Assembly (NCBI RefSeq): GCF_000381365.1
Contig: NZ_KB905466.1
Coordinates: 2,423,029-2,487,028 of the forward strand
Origin: Bacteroides salyersiae WAL 10018 = DSM 18765 = JCM 12988
Lineage (GTDB): Bacteria; Bacteroidota; Bacteroidia; Bacteroidales; Bacteroidaceae
Direction: 5' to 3'
DNA length: 64,000 nt
Positions within the stretch are counted from its first letter, which is position 1. Every line of letters starts with the position of its first letter. Positions 45,239 through 53,701 of the stretch are shown here, one piece after another. The notes under the pieces were generated by a model. That model had not been told where the DNA came from. It was given only the letters and a program-made list of their open reading frames with translations, and made no database searches. Made by a program: the position numbers and the translations under genes.

Positions 45239-45817
45239 TTAATAGTTTTCTTTTTTTACTTCAAAATAAGCTTGCGGATGTAAACATGCCGGGCAAACTT
45301 CGGGAGCTTCCTTGCCGATAGTGATATAGCCGCAATTACGACATTGCCATACTACTTCACCTTCTTTAGCAAAAACAGAAGCTGTCTCAATATTATTTAC
45401 AAAAGCACGATATCTTTCTTCATGGCCTTTTTCGGCAACAGAAATATTGCGATACATGGCAGCGATTTCATAAAAACCTTCCTGTTCGGCTACATCGGCA
45501 AAATGCGGATAGTCTTGCGACCATTCTTCATGCTCACCGGCAGCAGCTTCCAACAAATTGTTAAGAGTAGTACTGATAACTCCGGCAGGATAGCTGGCAG
45601 TAATTTCTACCATACCGCCTTCAAGATACTTAAACATACGTTTTGCATGTTCTTTTTCCTGATCAGCCGTTTCAGTAAAAATAGCAGCGATTTGTTCGTA
45701 ACCTTCTTTTTTTGCAACACTTGCATAATAAGTGTAACGCATTCTTGCCTGTGATTCTCCGGCAAATGATGTCAACAGATTTTTCTCTGTTTGAGTACCT
45801 TTAATACTTTTAGCCAT
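45239..45817 (-). CDS. rbr: Rubrerythrin
   Basis: This cytoplasmic non-haem iron protein reduces hydrogen peroxide and protects the anaerobe from oxidative stress. It has 192 residues. The N-terminal four-helix di-iron domain carries ESQARMRYTYYASVAKKEGY, FTETADQEKEHAKRMFKYLE and AEKGHEERYRAFV. These contain the Glu and His ligands. The C-terminal rubredoxin-like domain has two CxxC pairs (WQCRNCGY and VCPACLHP). The gene is a single transcription unit with its own promoter and terminator. Confidence 0.97.
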   Translation of the reverse strand: MAKSIKGTQTEKNLLTSFAGESQARMRYTYYASVAKKEGYEQIAAIFTETADQEKEHAKRMFKYLEGGMVEITASYPAGVISTTLNNLLEAAAGEHEEWSQDYPHFADVAEQEGFYEIAAMYRNISVAEKGHEERYRAFVNNIETASVFAKEGEVVWQCRNCGYITIGKEAPEVCPACLHPQAYFEVKKENY

Positions 45818-45876
45818 AATAGTCTTATATATTTAATTAATTAGTATAATTACGTCAGTGTTGTTTATTTATAACA

Positions 45877-45884
45877 CAAATATA
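45877..45884 (-). promoter_or_regulatory. -7 box for rubrerythrin
   Basis: On the minus strand the bases read TATATTTG, a perfect TAnnTTTG, about 60 bp before the ATG at 45817. Confidence 0.6.
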
Positions 45885-46001
45885 CGGATTATGTTCAAAA
45901 TAAGTATGTTTTTCTTTATTAATAAATTCTATCGGATCATTGATAAATTCTATCTAAATCAAATTATATGCTTAAAAACATACTATTAGATTTATTTTAT
46001 G

Positions 46002-46009
46002 TAATTTTG
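46002..46009 (+). promoter_or_regulatory. -7 box for the SulP transporter gene
   Basis: TAATTTTG is a perfect TAnnTTTG, 75 bp before the ATG at 46084. Confidence 0.6.
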
Positions 46010-46083
46010 CAACCTCTATTTAGCAAAACTGATAAAATCACATATAATTTTCGTATACATTAACGTATCATAGCATTAATAAA

Positions 46084-47769
46084 ATGAAAATTTTAGCATT
46101 CAAACCAAAACTGTTTTCTACACTAAAAAACTACTCGAAAGAGACGTTCACAGCCGATCTTATGGCAGGTATCATTGTAGGTATCGTAGCTCTTCCATTG
46201 GCTATCGCATTCGGTATCGCATCGGGGGTCTCTCCCGAAAAAGGTATTATCACCGCCATCATTGCAGGATTTATCATTTCACTGTTAGGTGGAAGCAAAG
46301 TACAGATCGGAGGTCCGACCGGAGCATTTATCGTTATTATTTATGGTATTATCCAACAATACGGAGAAGCAGGACTCATCGTCGCCACTTTAATGGCAGG
46401 AGTCATCTTGGTATTATTGGGTGTATTCAAATTGGGAGCAGTCATCAAATTCATTCCCTATCCCATTATCGTAGGTTTTACAAGCGGTATCGCCGTAACT
46501 ATCTTTACCACACAGATCGCCGATATTTTCGGATTGAACTTCGGAGATGAGAAAGTACCGGGAGACTTTATAGGAAAATGGCTGATTTATTTCCGTCATT
46601 TCGACACAGTGAACTGGTGGAATACTATCGTGAGTATCATCAGTGTGGTCATCATCGCCATCACTCCTAAGTTCTCAAAAAAAGTGCCCGGCTCTCTGAT
46701 TGCCATTATTGTAGTGACAATTGCCGTATATCTGATGAAAGTATATGGTGGCATCGATTGTATCGATACCATCGGTGACCGTTTTACTATCAATTCCGAA
46801 TTGCCTGATGCAGTAGTCCCCTCACTGAATTGGGAAGCCATTAAAAATTTGTTTCCGGTAGCCATTACAATCGCTGTATTGGGGGCCATCGAATCTTTGC
46901 TTTCGGCCACAGTAGCCGATGGTGTGATAGGAGACCGGCATGATTCCAATACGGAACTGATAGCCCAAGGTGCTGCCAACATCATAACTCCCTTATTTGG
47001 CGGTATCCCTGCAACAGGAGCCATTGCCCGTACGATGACCAACATTAATAACGGTGGAAAAACTCCTGTAGCCGGAATCATTCATGCAGTTGTCCTGTTG
47101 CTTATCCTTCTATTTCTAATGCCATTGGCGCAATACATTCCCATGGCATGTCTGGCCGGTGTACTGGTCATCGTTTCTTATAATATGAGCGGATGGCGCA
47201 CATTCAAGGCATTATTGAAAAATCCGAAATCGGACGTTACCGTATTGCTGATCACTTTCTTCCTAACCATCATCTTTGATCTGACCATTGCTATTGAAGT
47301 AGGATTAATCATTGCCTGTGTATTGTTTATGAAACGTGTAATGGAAACCACCAAAATTTCTGTTATTACCAACGAGATAGATCCGAATTCTGAACTCGAC
47401 ATAGCCGTCCATGAAGAACATCTGAGTATTCCAAAAGGGGTAGAGGTATATGAAATCAACGGTCCTTACTTCTTTGGTATCGCTACACAATTCGAAGAGG
47501 TTATGGCACAGTTGGGAGATCGCCCCGCCGTTCGTATCATCCGCATGCGTAAAGTGCCCTTTATCGACTCAACCGGTATTCACAATTTATCCAACCTGTG
47601 CAGAATGTCTCAAAAGGAAAAGACAACAATCGTACTTTCGGGAGTCAATGAGAAAGTACACAATGTACTCAGAAAATCCGGTTTCTATGAATTATTGGGA
47701 GAAGAAAACATATGTCCGAATATCAATGTGGCCTTAGAAAGAGCAAAAGAAATTATTGGAGAAAATTGA
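46084..47769 (+). CDS. SulP-family inorganic anion transporter with STAS domain
   Basis: This inner-membrane transporter belongs to the SulP/SLC26 family, which carries sulfate, bicarbonate or other anions, often with sodium or protons. It has 561 residues. About ten to fourteen membrane segments include the family signature region LMAGIIVGIVALPLAIAFGI and the KVQIGGPTGAFIVIIYGI block. The C-terminal STAS domain (about 440-560) has VEVYEINGPYFFGIATQFEE and VPFIDSTGIHNL, where the Ser-Thr site resembles anti-sigma antagonists. It stands alone with its own promoter. Bicarbonate or sulfate is likely; the ion cannot be read from the sequence. Confidence 0.94.
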   Translation: MKILAFKPKLFSTLKNYSKETFTADLMAGIIVGIVALPLAIAFGIASGVSPEKGIITAIIAGFIISLLGGSKVQIGGPTGAFIVIIYGIIQQYGEAGLIVATLMAGVILVLLGVFKLGAVIKFIPYPIIVGFTSGIAVTIFTTQIADIFGLNFGDEKVPGDFIGKWLIYFRHFDTVNWWNTIVSIISVVIIAITPKFSKKVPGSLIAIIVVTIAVYLMKVYGGIDCIDTIGDRFTINSELPDAVVPSLNWEAIKNLFPVAITIAVLGAIESLLSATVADGVIGDRHDSNTELIAQGAANIITPLFGGIPATGAIARTMTNINNGGKTPVAGIIHAVVLLLILLFLMPLAQYIPMACLAGVLVIVSYNMSGWRTFKALLKNPKSDVTVLLITFFLTIIFDLTIAIEVGLIIACVLFMKRVMETTKISVITNEIDPNSELDIAVHEEHLSIPKGVEVYEINGPYFFGIATQFEEVMAQLGDRPAVRIIRMRKVPFIDSTGIHNLSNLCRMSQKEKTTIVLSGVNEKVHNVLRKSGFYELLGEENICPNINVALERAKEIIGEN

Positions 47770-47875
47770 GGAATTGAAAGTTAAAAGTTGAGAGTTATGA
47801 TGGTATATTGTATATAGTCAATTCTCTACTAAAAATAAGGTTGAATAGATACAAACGAACTATTCCAATATAGAA

Positions 47876-47958
47876 AACATCCCCATGTTCTGCACGGCAA
47901 CATGGGGATGTTGTGTAATAAAACATGGGGATGTTATCAGGCAAAACATCCGGATGTT
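47876..47958. repeat. Four 14-bp palindromic motifs at exact 23-bp intervals
   Basis: Copies start at 47876, 47899, 47922 and 47945. They read AACATCCCCATGTT, AACATGGGGATGTT, AACATGGGGATGTT and AACATCCGGATGTT. The outer AACAT and ATGTT are invariant. The central four bases are CCCC, GGGG, GGGG or CCGG, so copy 1 is the exact reverse complement of copies 2 and 3. The 9-bp spacers share no sequence. The array lies between the convergent SulP and radical SAM genes. It could act as a terminator through hairpins between copies, or as an iteron-like array of protein-binding sites. Confidence 0.85.
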
Positions 47959-47971
47959 GTCTATCTACGTC

Positions 47972-48745
47972 TTAATAAGAAGCAGTAGCACGAATACCGG
48001 CTTCTGTCAATAAGGATACTATTCTGTCCAATTCTTCATGTGTAGCTTTCTCCAGATCATGATCCGGTGTTTCACGATCGATCGTATATATCATCACTTG
48101 CCGGGGAGCTATTGCTTTTACGGCTTCAAGCCAAGGCAAGACATATTTATCAGAAGTATTATCCACATCTTTACCTTGGTAAGTGCCTTTCATAAACATA
48201 GTCTGGATAATGCAGTTTCCTTTGAATGCCTTCAAATGTTCCACGATATCGGACACGGTATACTTTCCTGCCGGACGATCTACCAAATGAATATACTCAT
48301 CATCCACCGTATCGAGTTTCAGTATATTATTATCTATCTTATTCAATGCCTCAAAAACAGCAGGACGATGAATAAATGTGGAATTACTTAACACACTTAC
48401 TTTTGCATTCGGAAAATATTTATCACGAAGTGCCAATGTATCTTCTATGATTTCCGGAAAATGAGGGTGTGCCGTAGGCTCACCATTACCGGCAAACGTC
48501 AGTACATCGGGAAAAAGACCGTTTACCTGCATATCTTTTAAGCGGGTTTCCAAAGCTTCCCGCACTTCTTCACGGGTAGGTAACGCTTTGGAAGGACGAT
48601 GATCGGCATTAAAACCACATTCACAATAAATACAATCGAACGAACATACCTTTCCATCGGAAGGTAAAAGATTTATTCCCAATGATACTCCCAAACGGCG
48701 GGAATGAACAGGGCCGAAAATAGGAGATGGATAAATAACAGTCAT
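47972..48745 (-). CDS. Radical SAM protein
   Basis: This cytoplasmic 4Fe-4S enzyme uses S-adenosylmethionine to start radical chemistry. It has 257 residues. The cluster-binding CxxxCxxC motif is Cys34-Cys38-Cys41 in VCSFDCIYCEC. The SAM-binding glycine-rich stretch TFAGNGEPTAHPHF follows. The N-terminal VHSRRLGVSLGINLLP is shared with a group of short radical SAM proteins of unknown substrate. A Cys at 43 adds an unusual CxC ending. Its substrate is not evident, and the genes around it do not suggest one. Confidence 0.92.
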   Translation of the reverse strand: MTVIYPSPIFGPVHSRRLGVSLGINLLPSDGKVCSFDCIYCECGFNADHRPSKALPTREEVREALETRLKDMQVNGLFPDVLTFAGNGEPTAHPHFPEIIEDTLALRDKYFPNAKVSVLSNSTFIHRPAVFEALNKIDNNILKLDTVDDEYIHLVDRPAGKYTVSDIVEHLKAFKGNCIIQTMFMKGTYQGKDVDNTSDKYVLPWLEAVKAIAPRQVMIYTIDRETPDHDLEKATHEELDRIVSLLTEAGIRATASY

Positions 48746-48749
48746 ATCT

Positions 48750-48779
48750 ATTTACTATTTGACGATTTACTATTTGACG
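48750..48779. repeat. Two exact tandem 15-bp repeats upstream of the radical SAM gene
   Basis: ATTTACTATTTGACG occurs twice back to back (48750-48764 and 48765-48779), starting 5 bp upstream of the radical SAM start codon on its promoter side. It may be an operator, or a recent slip duplication. Confidence 0.7.
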
Positions 48780-48887
48780 ATTCAAGGATGATTAGTTAGT
48801 ATATATAGCTTGATATTTTATAATTGCCCTATGACAATTTACCTAATCAGCCTTACCATAATATTGAAAATAGGATGCACAAATATA

Positions 48888-50915
48888 TTAAAACTTTAAG
48901 CGCAATTGCATCTGCAGGTCCGCTTTTTTATTGCTTGCTATCAAATCATAACCCGAACCAATCTCACTGCGGTTCCTGTATATAGTCTGGCCGAACTTGG
49001 CTATTACCATCCAGTGTGTATTCAAATCGTAACGCAGATTGATGGCTACACGCACTCCTTCTCCTTGAAAAGAAGGGGTATAAAAAGTATAAAGCAGACC
49101 TTTTTCTGCAATATACACCCGGGTATCATAATCATCCGTATGAAAATAACTTCCCTGCAATTCTGTTTTCAACGGAAAATGAAGTGGCCTGCAAGTTATT
49201 ACCTGTGTAAGCTGATAACCTTGGCCGGGTAATTTTCCCAATGAATGAAAATGATTATAATCGGCCGTTGTACGGAAGGAAAACAACTCTCCCGGTGAAT
49301 AGTTCAGCCGATAACGTAACCGATGATGATAAACAGGCAATGTTATTTTTCCGTTTGTTCCCGAAACATCCCTTTCTTTCCGCTTGTAACGATAATTCAG
49401 ATACATAGTAAGATTTTCGTGAGGAGCAAAAGTAACCTGTAGCAATCCGTCCACACCCTGAGAAGGTTTGCTGATCCTGTATTTCCACCAAGGAAAAGAA
49501 AATAAATCAATGGAAGCAAACAGTTTCCAATAACGGGATGGAGTTATTTCACCACTCAGATACCAGCCATTTTCATTTTGAACACTGCTGCTTTCACCAA
49601 ACGAACGGGCAAACATAGCCCAATAATCATGTGCATAATAACGATAGATGAGCGATAAATGAGTACCCTGCATAGGAGAATACCGTATCTTGTTTAAAGT
49701 AGCAAATCCTTTTTTTCCGATAGCCGTTTCACCCTGAAAAGAAAAGCGATGCCAACGGTATCCGTATTCCAATCCGGCATTATAAAATCGATTGCCATGC
49801 ATATTATATTTTGAATATTCCCGCAAATCGGGTTCAAAAGGATGATTAAAAAAATAGTATATACCTGTCAGTCCCAATTTCAGGTGATTGTCCGTGTAAG
49901 TTATGTTTCCACCTGCCAATTGCATTGTGAAAACATTCTTCTTGTCGGCCTCTTTCCGGCTACGATGCAAACCGGTTTTATAGATAGAGGTTATTTCTCC
50001 TTCTTGAACCACCCCATCCATATGGCGATACGAGTAAAAACCCGACAAAACAAAATACTTATTCAAATTTACGGCGGCAGCTATCCCTCGAAAGTAATTG
50101 TATTCATCCGTAGAAGAATGTTTCCGTATGCCGCCACTCCGAAACGTAAATGAAGAAAAGCTTGTTCCTTTACCCATTAAAAAATCGGTACTTATCACCA
50201 ATCCTTGTCCGAAGCTTAAACGATAATTACCCAAAGCTAAAGTTTTCAACCGGCCTAACCTACTTATGAACAAATAATATGAATAGTAATCATACCCTTG
50301 TTTATTGTGCAATGCTCCAAAAGGTTCACCGGCATCTTTCTCACCGGTCATTCCGGCATAAATATGCTCTTTATAGCGGAATCCATATCGCAGAGAGTGG
50401 TATACAGGAGGACCTAAATAAGTTTGTTCATACCCTTTACGGGTATAAAACGGAATATCCATGCGAGTTAATAACTCATGTTTCCCATACTTGAATATGC
50501 TTTTTAGCGATGGATAAGCCTCTCTCTTATGAACCGGTTGTACACAAACAAAAGGAAGTAAATAATGAATCGTTTCCCAGTCCATTTCTTCCACCAACTG
50601 TAATTCATAAATAGTCTGCATTTGTCCATTGATATAGACGTATGCCAAAAGATTTTCAATCTGGATATCGTTGAGAAAAGGAAATTGTTCCAACTGCTCT
50701 TTTGTGGCCGAATTCAAATTGACAGGTTGCTGAATTCGTTCAGAAAGTTCTTCAATGACATTTTCCCAATTTAATTCTTCTTCATCGTTATTAACAGAGA
50801 TATCCTCCATTACATCATCCAGAAAACTCACAGAAGGGTTTTGAGCATTATTAACAGGTATTATCAACAGGAAGTTAATAACTATGGACAGGCGTAAAAG
50901 CCATGTGTTTTTCAT
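48888..50915 (-). CDS. Helix-hairpin-helix plus outer-membrane beta-barrel protein, function unknown
   Basis: This encodes a 675-residue exported protein found in Bacteroidetes. After the signal peptide (ending near PVNNAQ), residues about 60-130 form ComEA-like helix-hairpin-helix repeats (PVNLNSATKEQLEQFPFLND; LLAYVYINGQMQTIYELQL). From about residue 150 onward the chain is made of alternating aromatic beta-strands (YGFRYKEHIYAGMTGEKDAG and similar) and ends LRLKF. This is the pattern of an outer-membrane barrel with a C-terminal Phe. The helix-hairpin-helix part suggests contact with DNA or a protein partner in the periplasm. A role in DNA uptake is possible but unproved. Confidence 0.78.
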   Translation of the reverse strand: MKNTWLLRLSIVINFLLIIPVNNAQNPSVSFLDDVMEDISVNNDEEELNWENVIEELSERIQQPVNLNSATKEQLEQFPFLNDIQIENLLAYVYINGQMQTIYELQLVEEMDWETIHYLLPFVCVQPVHKREAYPSLKSIFKYGKHELLTRMDIPFYTRKGYEQTYLGPPVYHSLRYGFRYKEHIYAGMTGEKDAGEPFGALHNKQGYDYYSYYLFISRLGRLKTLALGNYRLSFGQGLVISTDFLMGKGTSFSSFTFRSGGIRKHSSTDEYNYFRGIAAAVNLNKYFVLSGFYSYRHMDGVVQEGEITSIYKTGLHRSRKEADKKNVFTMQLAGGNITYTDNHLKLGLTGIYYFFNHPFEPDLREYSKYNMHGNRFYNAGLEYGYRWHRFSFQGETAIGKKGFATLNKIRYSPMQGTHLSLIYRYYAHDYWAMFARSFGESSSVQNENGWYLSGEITPSRYWKLFASIDLFSFPWWKYRISKPSQGVDGLLQVTFAPHENLTMYLNYRYKRKERDVSGTNGKITLPVYHHRLRYRLNYSPGELFSFRTTADYNHFHSLGKLPGQGYQLTQVITCRPLHFPLKTELQGSYFHTDDYDTRVYIAEKGLLYTFYTPSFQGEGVRVAINLRYDLNTHWMVIAKFGQTIYRNRSEIGSGYDLIASNKKADLQMQLRLKF

Positions 50916-50998
50916 CTAATTTTACTTTTACAAGACAACGAAGATACTTTAAATAGGTTAACACTACAAGGAATTGAACAAATAATAAAATAATCTTG

Positions 50999-51006
50999 TA
51001 ATTTTG
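50999..51006 (+). promoter_or_regulatory. -7 box almost touching the start codon of the next gene
   Basis: TAATTTTG is a perfect TAnnTTTG whose last base is 4 bp before the ATG at 51011. A TTG at 50974-50976 could be the -33 element. Start sites usually fall 5-8 bp after this box, so the message may be leaderless. Confidence 0.6.
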
Positions 51007-51010
51007 CAGT

Positions 51011-51616
51011 ATGAATATAAGGCCTAACATAGTAATACTTACGCTGTTCGCTCTGTTTTTTGTATCTCTATCCAGCCGGGCACAAGAGAAGCAAAACAAT
51101 GGCGGATATCTTGTTCCGGTCTGTATTTACGAAGGAGATACCATTCCTTACGTTCAACTACGAACTGTCTATATATTCAAACCGCTAAAATTCAAAAATG
51201 ACAAAGAACGGAGAGAATATTACAAATTGGTGAGAAATGTCAAAAAGGTGTATCCCATTGCCCGTGAAATAAACCGGACCATCCTCGAAACATACGAATA
51301 TCTACAAACCCTGCCGAACGAAAAAGCCCGGCAACGTCACATCAAAAAGGTAGAGAAGGGCCTCAAAGAACAATATACACCACGTATGAAGAAATTAACT
51401 TTTGCACAAGGTAAACTGTTGATAAAGTTAGTGGACCGACAAAGCAATCAAACCTCGTTTGAACTGGTCAAAGCCTTTATGGGCCCTTTCAAAGCGGGTT
51501 TCTATCAAACATTCGCCGCTCTTTTCGGTGCCAGTCTTAAAAAGGAATATGACCCGGCAGGAGAAGATAAACTCACTGAACGGGTGGTATTGCTGGTGGA
51601 AAACGGACAAATTTGA
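51011..51616 (+). CDS. DUF4294-like exported protein
   Basis: This encodes a 201-residue protein with a signal peptide ending near SLSSRAQ. The mature part has YEGDTIPYVQLRTVYIF, a basic helix (NDKERREYYKLVRNVKKVYP), HIKKVEKGLKEQYTPRMKKL and LIKLVDRQSNQTSFELVKAF. These match a Bacteroidetes family of unknown function (DUF4294). It may bind envelope components; nothing catalytic is visible. The promoter box lies so close that the start codon is probably at or near the 5' end of the message. It converges on the RNA methyltransferase gene. Confidence 0.8.
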   Translation: MNIRPNIVILTLFALFFVSLSSRAQEKQNNGGYLVPVCIYEGDTIPYVQLRTVYIFKPLKFKNDKERREYYKLVRNVKKVYPIAREINRTILETYEYLQTLPNEKARQRHIKKVEKGLKEQYTPRMKKLTFAQGKLLIKLVDRQSNQTSFELVKAFMGPFKAGFYQTFAALFGASLKKEYDPAGEDKLTERVVLLVENGQI

Positions 51617-51635
51617 GAGAGTTGAAAGCCTTTTT

Positions 51636-51723
51636 TAGTTGAAAGTTGAAAGTTGAAAGTTGAAAGTTACTATGCAGCGTGTATGTATAGCGCAGCTAAC
51701 TTTCAACTCTCAACTTTCAACTA
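51636..51723. terminator. Bidirectional hairpin built from TTGAAAG repeats
   Basis: Left of centre, TTGAAAG is repeated four times in a row (51638-51668). Bases 51697-51723 hold the inverted version (CAACTTTCAACTA at the end), and about 26 of 27 positions pair. The loop contains ACTATGCAGCGTG (51669-51681). It lies between two convergent genes and can stop transcripts from either side. Confidence 0.75.
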
Positions 51724-51725
51724 AA

Positions 51726-52256
51726 TTAAGCTTTCAACTGAATAAAGAGTTCCCATATCACAATTCCTGCCGCCACAGATACGTTCAGTGAATGTTTCGT
51801 ACCATATTGAGGAATTTCAATGCAGCCGTCCGAATGATCGATCACTTCCTGTTGCACTCCTTTCACTTCATTTCCCATGACAATGGCATATTTCTTCGTT
51901 TTATCCAATTTCAATTCATCGAGCATGATACTTCCTTCAGCCTGTTCCACCGAATAAACGATATATCCCTCTTTTCTGAGGTTATCAACAGCATCAACAG
52001 CGTTATTAACATACTTCCAGTTTACAGTGAATTCAGCACCTAAAGCAGTTTTATGCATTTCCGGATGCGGAGGAGTGGCCGTAATACCACACAAATAAAT
52101 ACATTCAATACGAAAAGCATCCGATGTACGGAATACAGAACCGATGTTATGCAGACTTCTGATATCATCCAATATCACTACCAAAGGCAGTTTATCAGCC
52201 TTTTTAAATTCTTCTGCACTGATCCTGTTCAGTTCGGTTATCTTCAATTTTCTCAT
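51726..52256 (-). CDS. SpoU/TrmH-family RNA 2'-O-methyltransferase
   Basis: This cytoplasmic SPOUT enzyme methylates a ribose in tRNA or rRNA using SAM. It has 176 residues from the chosen start. Motif 1 is LDDIRSLHNIGSVFRTSDAF, motif 2 is AIVMGNEVKGV, and motif 3 is IPQYGTKHSLNVSVAAGIV, which together form the knotted SAM site. A longer frame reaches back to 52367, but a perfect -7 box (52275-52282) lies inside that extension and the extra residues look unlike the family. I therefore start at the Met at 52256 (MRKLKITELN). The RNA target is not known. Confidence 0.92.
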   Translation of the reverse strand: MRKLKITELNRISAEEFKKADKLPLVVILDDIRSLHNIGSVFRTSDAFRIECIYLCGITATPPHPEMHKTALGAEFTVNWKYVNNAVDAVDNLRKEGYIVYSVEQAEGSIMLDELKLDKTKKYAIVMGNEVKGVQQEVIDHSDGCIEIPQYGTKHSLNVSVAAGIVIWELFIQLKA

Positions 52257-52274
52257 ATTCTTCTGTTCTTTATG

Positions 52275-52282
52275 CAAAGGTA
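52275..52282 (-). promoter_or_regulatory. -7 box for the RNA methyltransferase gene
   Basis: On the minus strand the bases read TACCTTTG, a perfect TAnnTTTG, about 19 bp before the chosen ATG at 52256. It decides the start of that gene. Confidence 0.6.
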
Positions 52283-52490
52283 ATTCTTTTCTGTTAACAT
52301 GCCTGTTTATAACCGTTGAAAACCTGTCAAAACTTTCGGCAAAGATTTTGAAAACTATCTCTTGCATTATTCAGAAGAAGGTATAAAGAAGCTGTGGAAT
52401 GAACAATCCAAAAAAGTTAATATAAACTTTCGACATATTCTTAAACATATTTTTCAGTACATAATGCCCTGTTTATATCCATAAAGTTTT

Positions 52491-52498
52491 TAACTTTG
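52491..52498 (+). promoter_or_regulatory. Possible -7 box for nadA
   Basis: TAACTTTG is a perfect TAnnTTTG, 213 bp before the nadA ATG. The leader would be unusually long, so another promoter nearer the gene is possible. Confidence 0.4.
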
Positions 52499-52711
52499 CA
52501 CTTTATCAACAAGATGTTAATAGATAGCAAAAGATAGCTTATTATCAATCAATAGACTCTGTTCAGTCCGTTCATAACCTACTGATAATCGTTTATTGGA
52601 GACTAATAACTAATCTGGCAAGAAAAATCGCTTTTATTTGCTAACACTATTAACAGGTTATTATCACTAACAAAGAATTTCTTTCTAAAAGGAAGAGAAA
52701 ATAAAATTATT

Positions 52712-53650
52712 ATGAATGAACTCATAAAAGCTATTAACGAGCTGAAGAAAGAGAAGAATGCAATCATTCTGGGTCACTACTACCAGAAAGGTGAAATACA
52801 GGATATCGCTGATTACGTGGGTGACAGCTTAGCTTTGGCTCAATGGGCTGCCAAAACGGAAGCGGATATCATTGTGATGTGCGGTGTTCACTTTATGGGC
52901 GAAACGGCCAAAGTACTCTGTCCGGATAAGAAAGTGTTGGTGCCCGATATGAATGCCGGTTGTTCACTGGCCGACAGTTGTCCGGCCGATCAGTTTGCAC
53001 AATTTGTCAAAGAGCACCCGGGATATACGGTAATATCCTATGTAAACACTACGGCAGCCGTAAAAGCGGTGACCGATGTGGTAGTAACCTCCACTAATGC
53101 CAAGCAAATCGTGGAAAGCTTTCCCAAAGATGAGAAAATTATTTTCGGGCCCGACCGTAATTTAGGGAATTATATCAACTCAGTTACCAACCGGCAGATG
53201 TTATTATGGGACGGTGCCTGCCATGTGCATGAACAATTTTCGGTAGAAAAGATTCTGGAACTGAAAGCGCAATATCCCGATGCTGTCGTACTTGCACATC
53301 CCGAATGTAAAAGTACGGTGTTAAAGTTGGCCGATGTTGTCGGTTCTACAGCTGCCCTGTTGAAGTATGCTGTTAACAGCAGTGAACAACGGTTTATTGT
53401 AGCCACCGAATCGGGTATTCTGCATGAGATGCAGAAGAAATGCCCGGAAAAGACGTTTATCCCCGCTCCTCCGAACGATAGTACCTGTGCATGCAATGAG
53501 TGTAGCTTCATGAGATTAAATACGCTGGAGAAGCTCTATGACTGTCTGAAGAATGAAGCACCGGAGATATTAGTCGATCCGGAAGTGGCGGAAAGAGCGG
53601 TGAAGCCGATAAAGAGGATGTTGGAGATATCGGCGAAGTTGGGATTATAG
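52712..53650 (+). CDS. nadA: Quinolinate synthase
   Basis: NadA condenses iminoaspartate (made by NadB, encoded at 14375) with dihydroxyacetone phosphate to give quinolinate for NAD. It is a cytoplasmic 4Fe-4S enzyme with 312 residues, the short A-type form. Visible blocks are LGHYYQKGEIQDIADYVGDS (20 residues shown), VMCGVHFMGETAKVL, DMNAGCSLADSCPADQF, LAHPECKST, TESGILHEM and CACNECSFM. Cysteines in VMCGV, in the DMNAGC and SCPAD region and in CACNEC supply the cluster ligands. Its GC content is clearly higher than that of the rdgB gene that follows 51 bp later. Confidence 0.97.
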   Translation: MNELIKAINELKKEKNAIILGHYYQKGEIQDIADYVGDSLALAQWAAKTEADIIVMCGVHFMGETAKVLCPDKKVLVPDMNAGCSLADSCPADQFAQFVKEHPGYTVISYVNTTAAVKAVTDVVVTSTNAKQIVESFPKDEKIIFGPDRNLGNYINSVTNRQMLLWDGACHVHEQFSVEKILELKAQYPDAVVLAHPECKSTVLKLADVVGSTAALLKYAVNSSEQRFIVATESGILHEMQKKCPEKTFIPAPPNDSTCACNECSFMRLNTLEKLYDCLKNEAPEILVDPEVAERAVKPIKRMLEISAKLGL

Positions 53651-53701
53651 TATTTGATTTATACTGTTTTGATTTAGATAGTCATATAATTTATATTAAC
53701 A

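Larger units (their letters stand above)
52257..52711. other. AT-rich divergent gap between the RNA methyltransferase gene and nadA
   Basis: About 455 bp without a gene. It holds the two -7 boxes described below and a leader of about 200 nt before nadA, rich in TTATCAAC-like and TTAACAGGTTATTATC sequences. No riboswitch that I can name is visible. Confidence 0.5.

Noticed and set aside
47876..47958. Regularly spaced repeats that might suggest a CRISPR array
   Set aside because: Repeats are 14 bp and spacers only 9 bp, with no cas genes nearby; too short for CRISPR.
52257..52367. N-terminal extension of the RNA methyltransferase to an ATG at 52367
   Set aside because: A perfect -7 box lies inside the extension and the extra residues do not look like the family.
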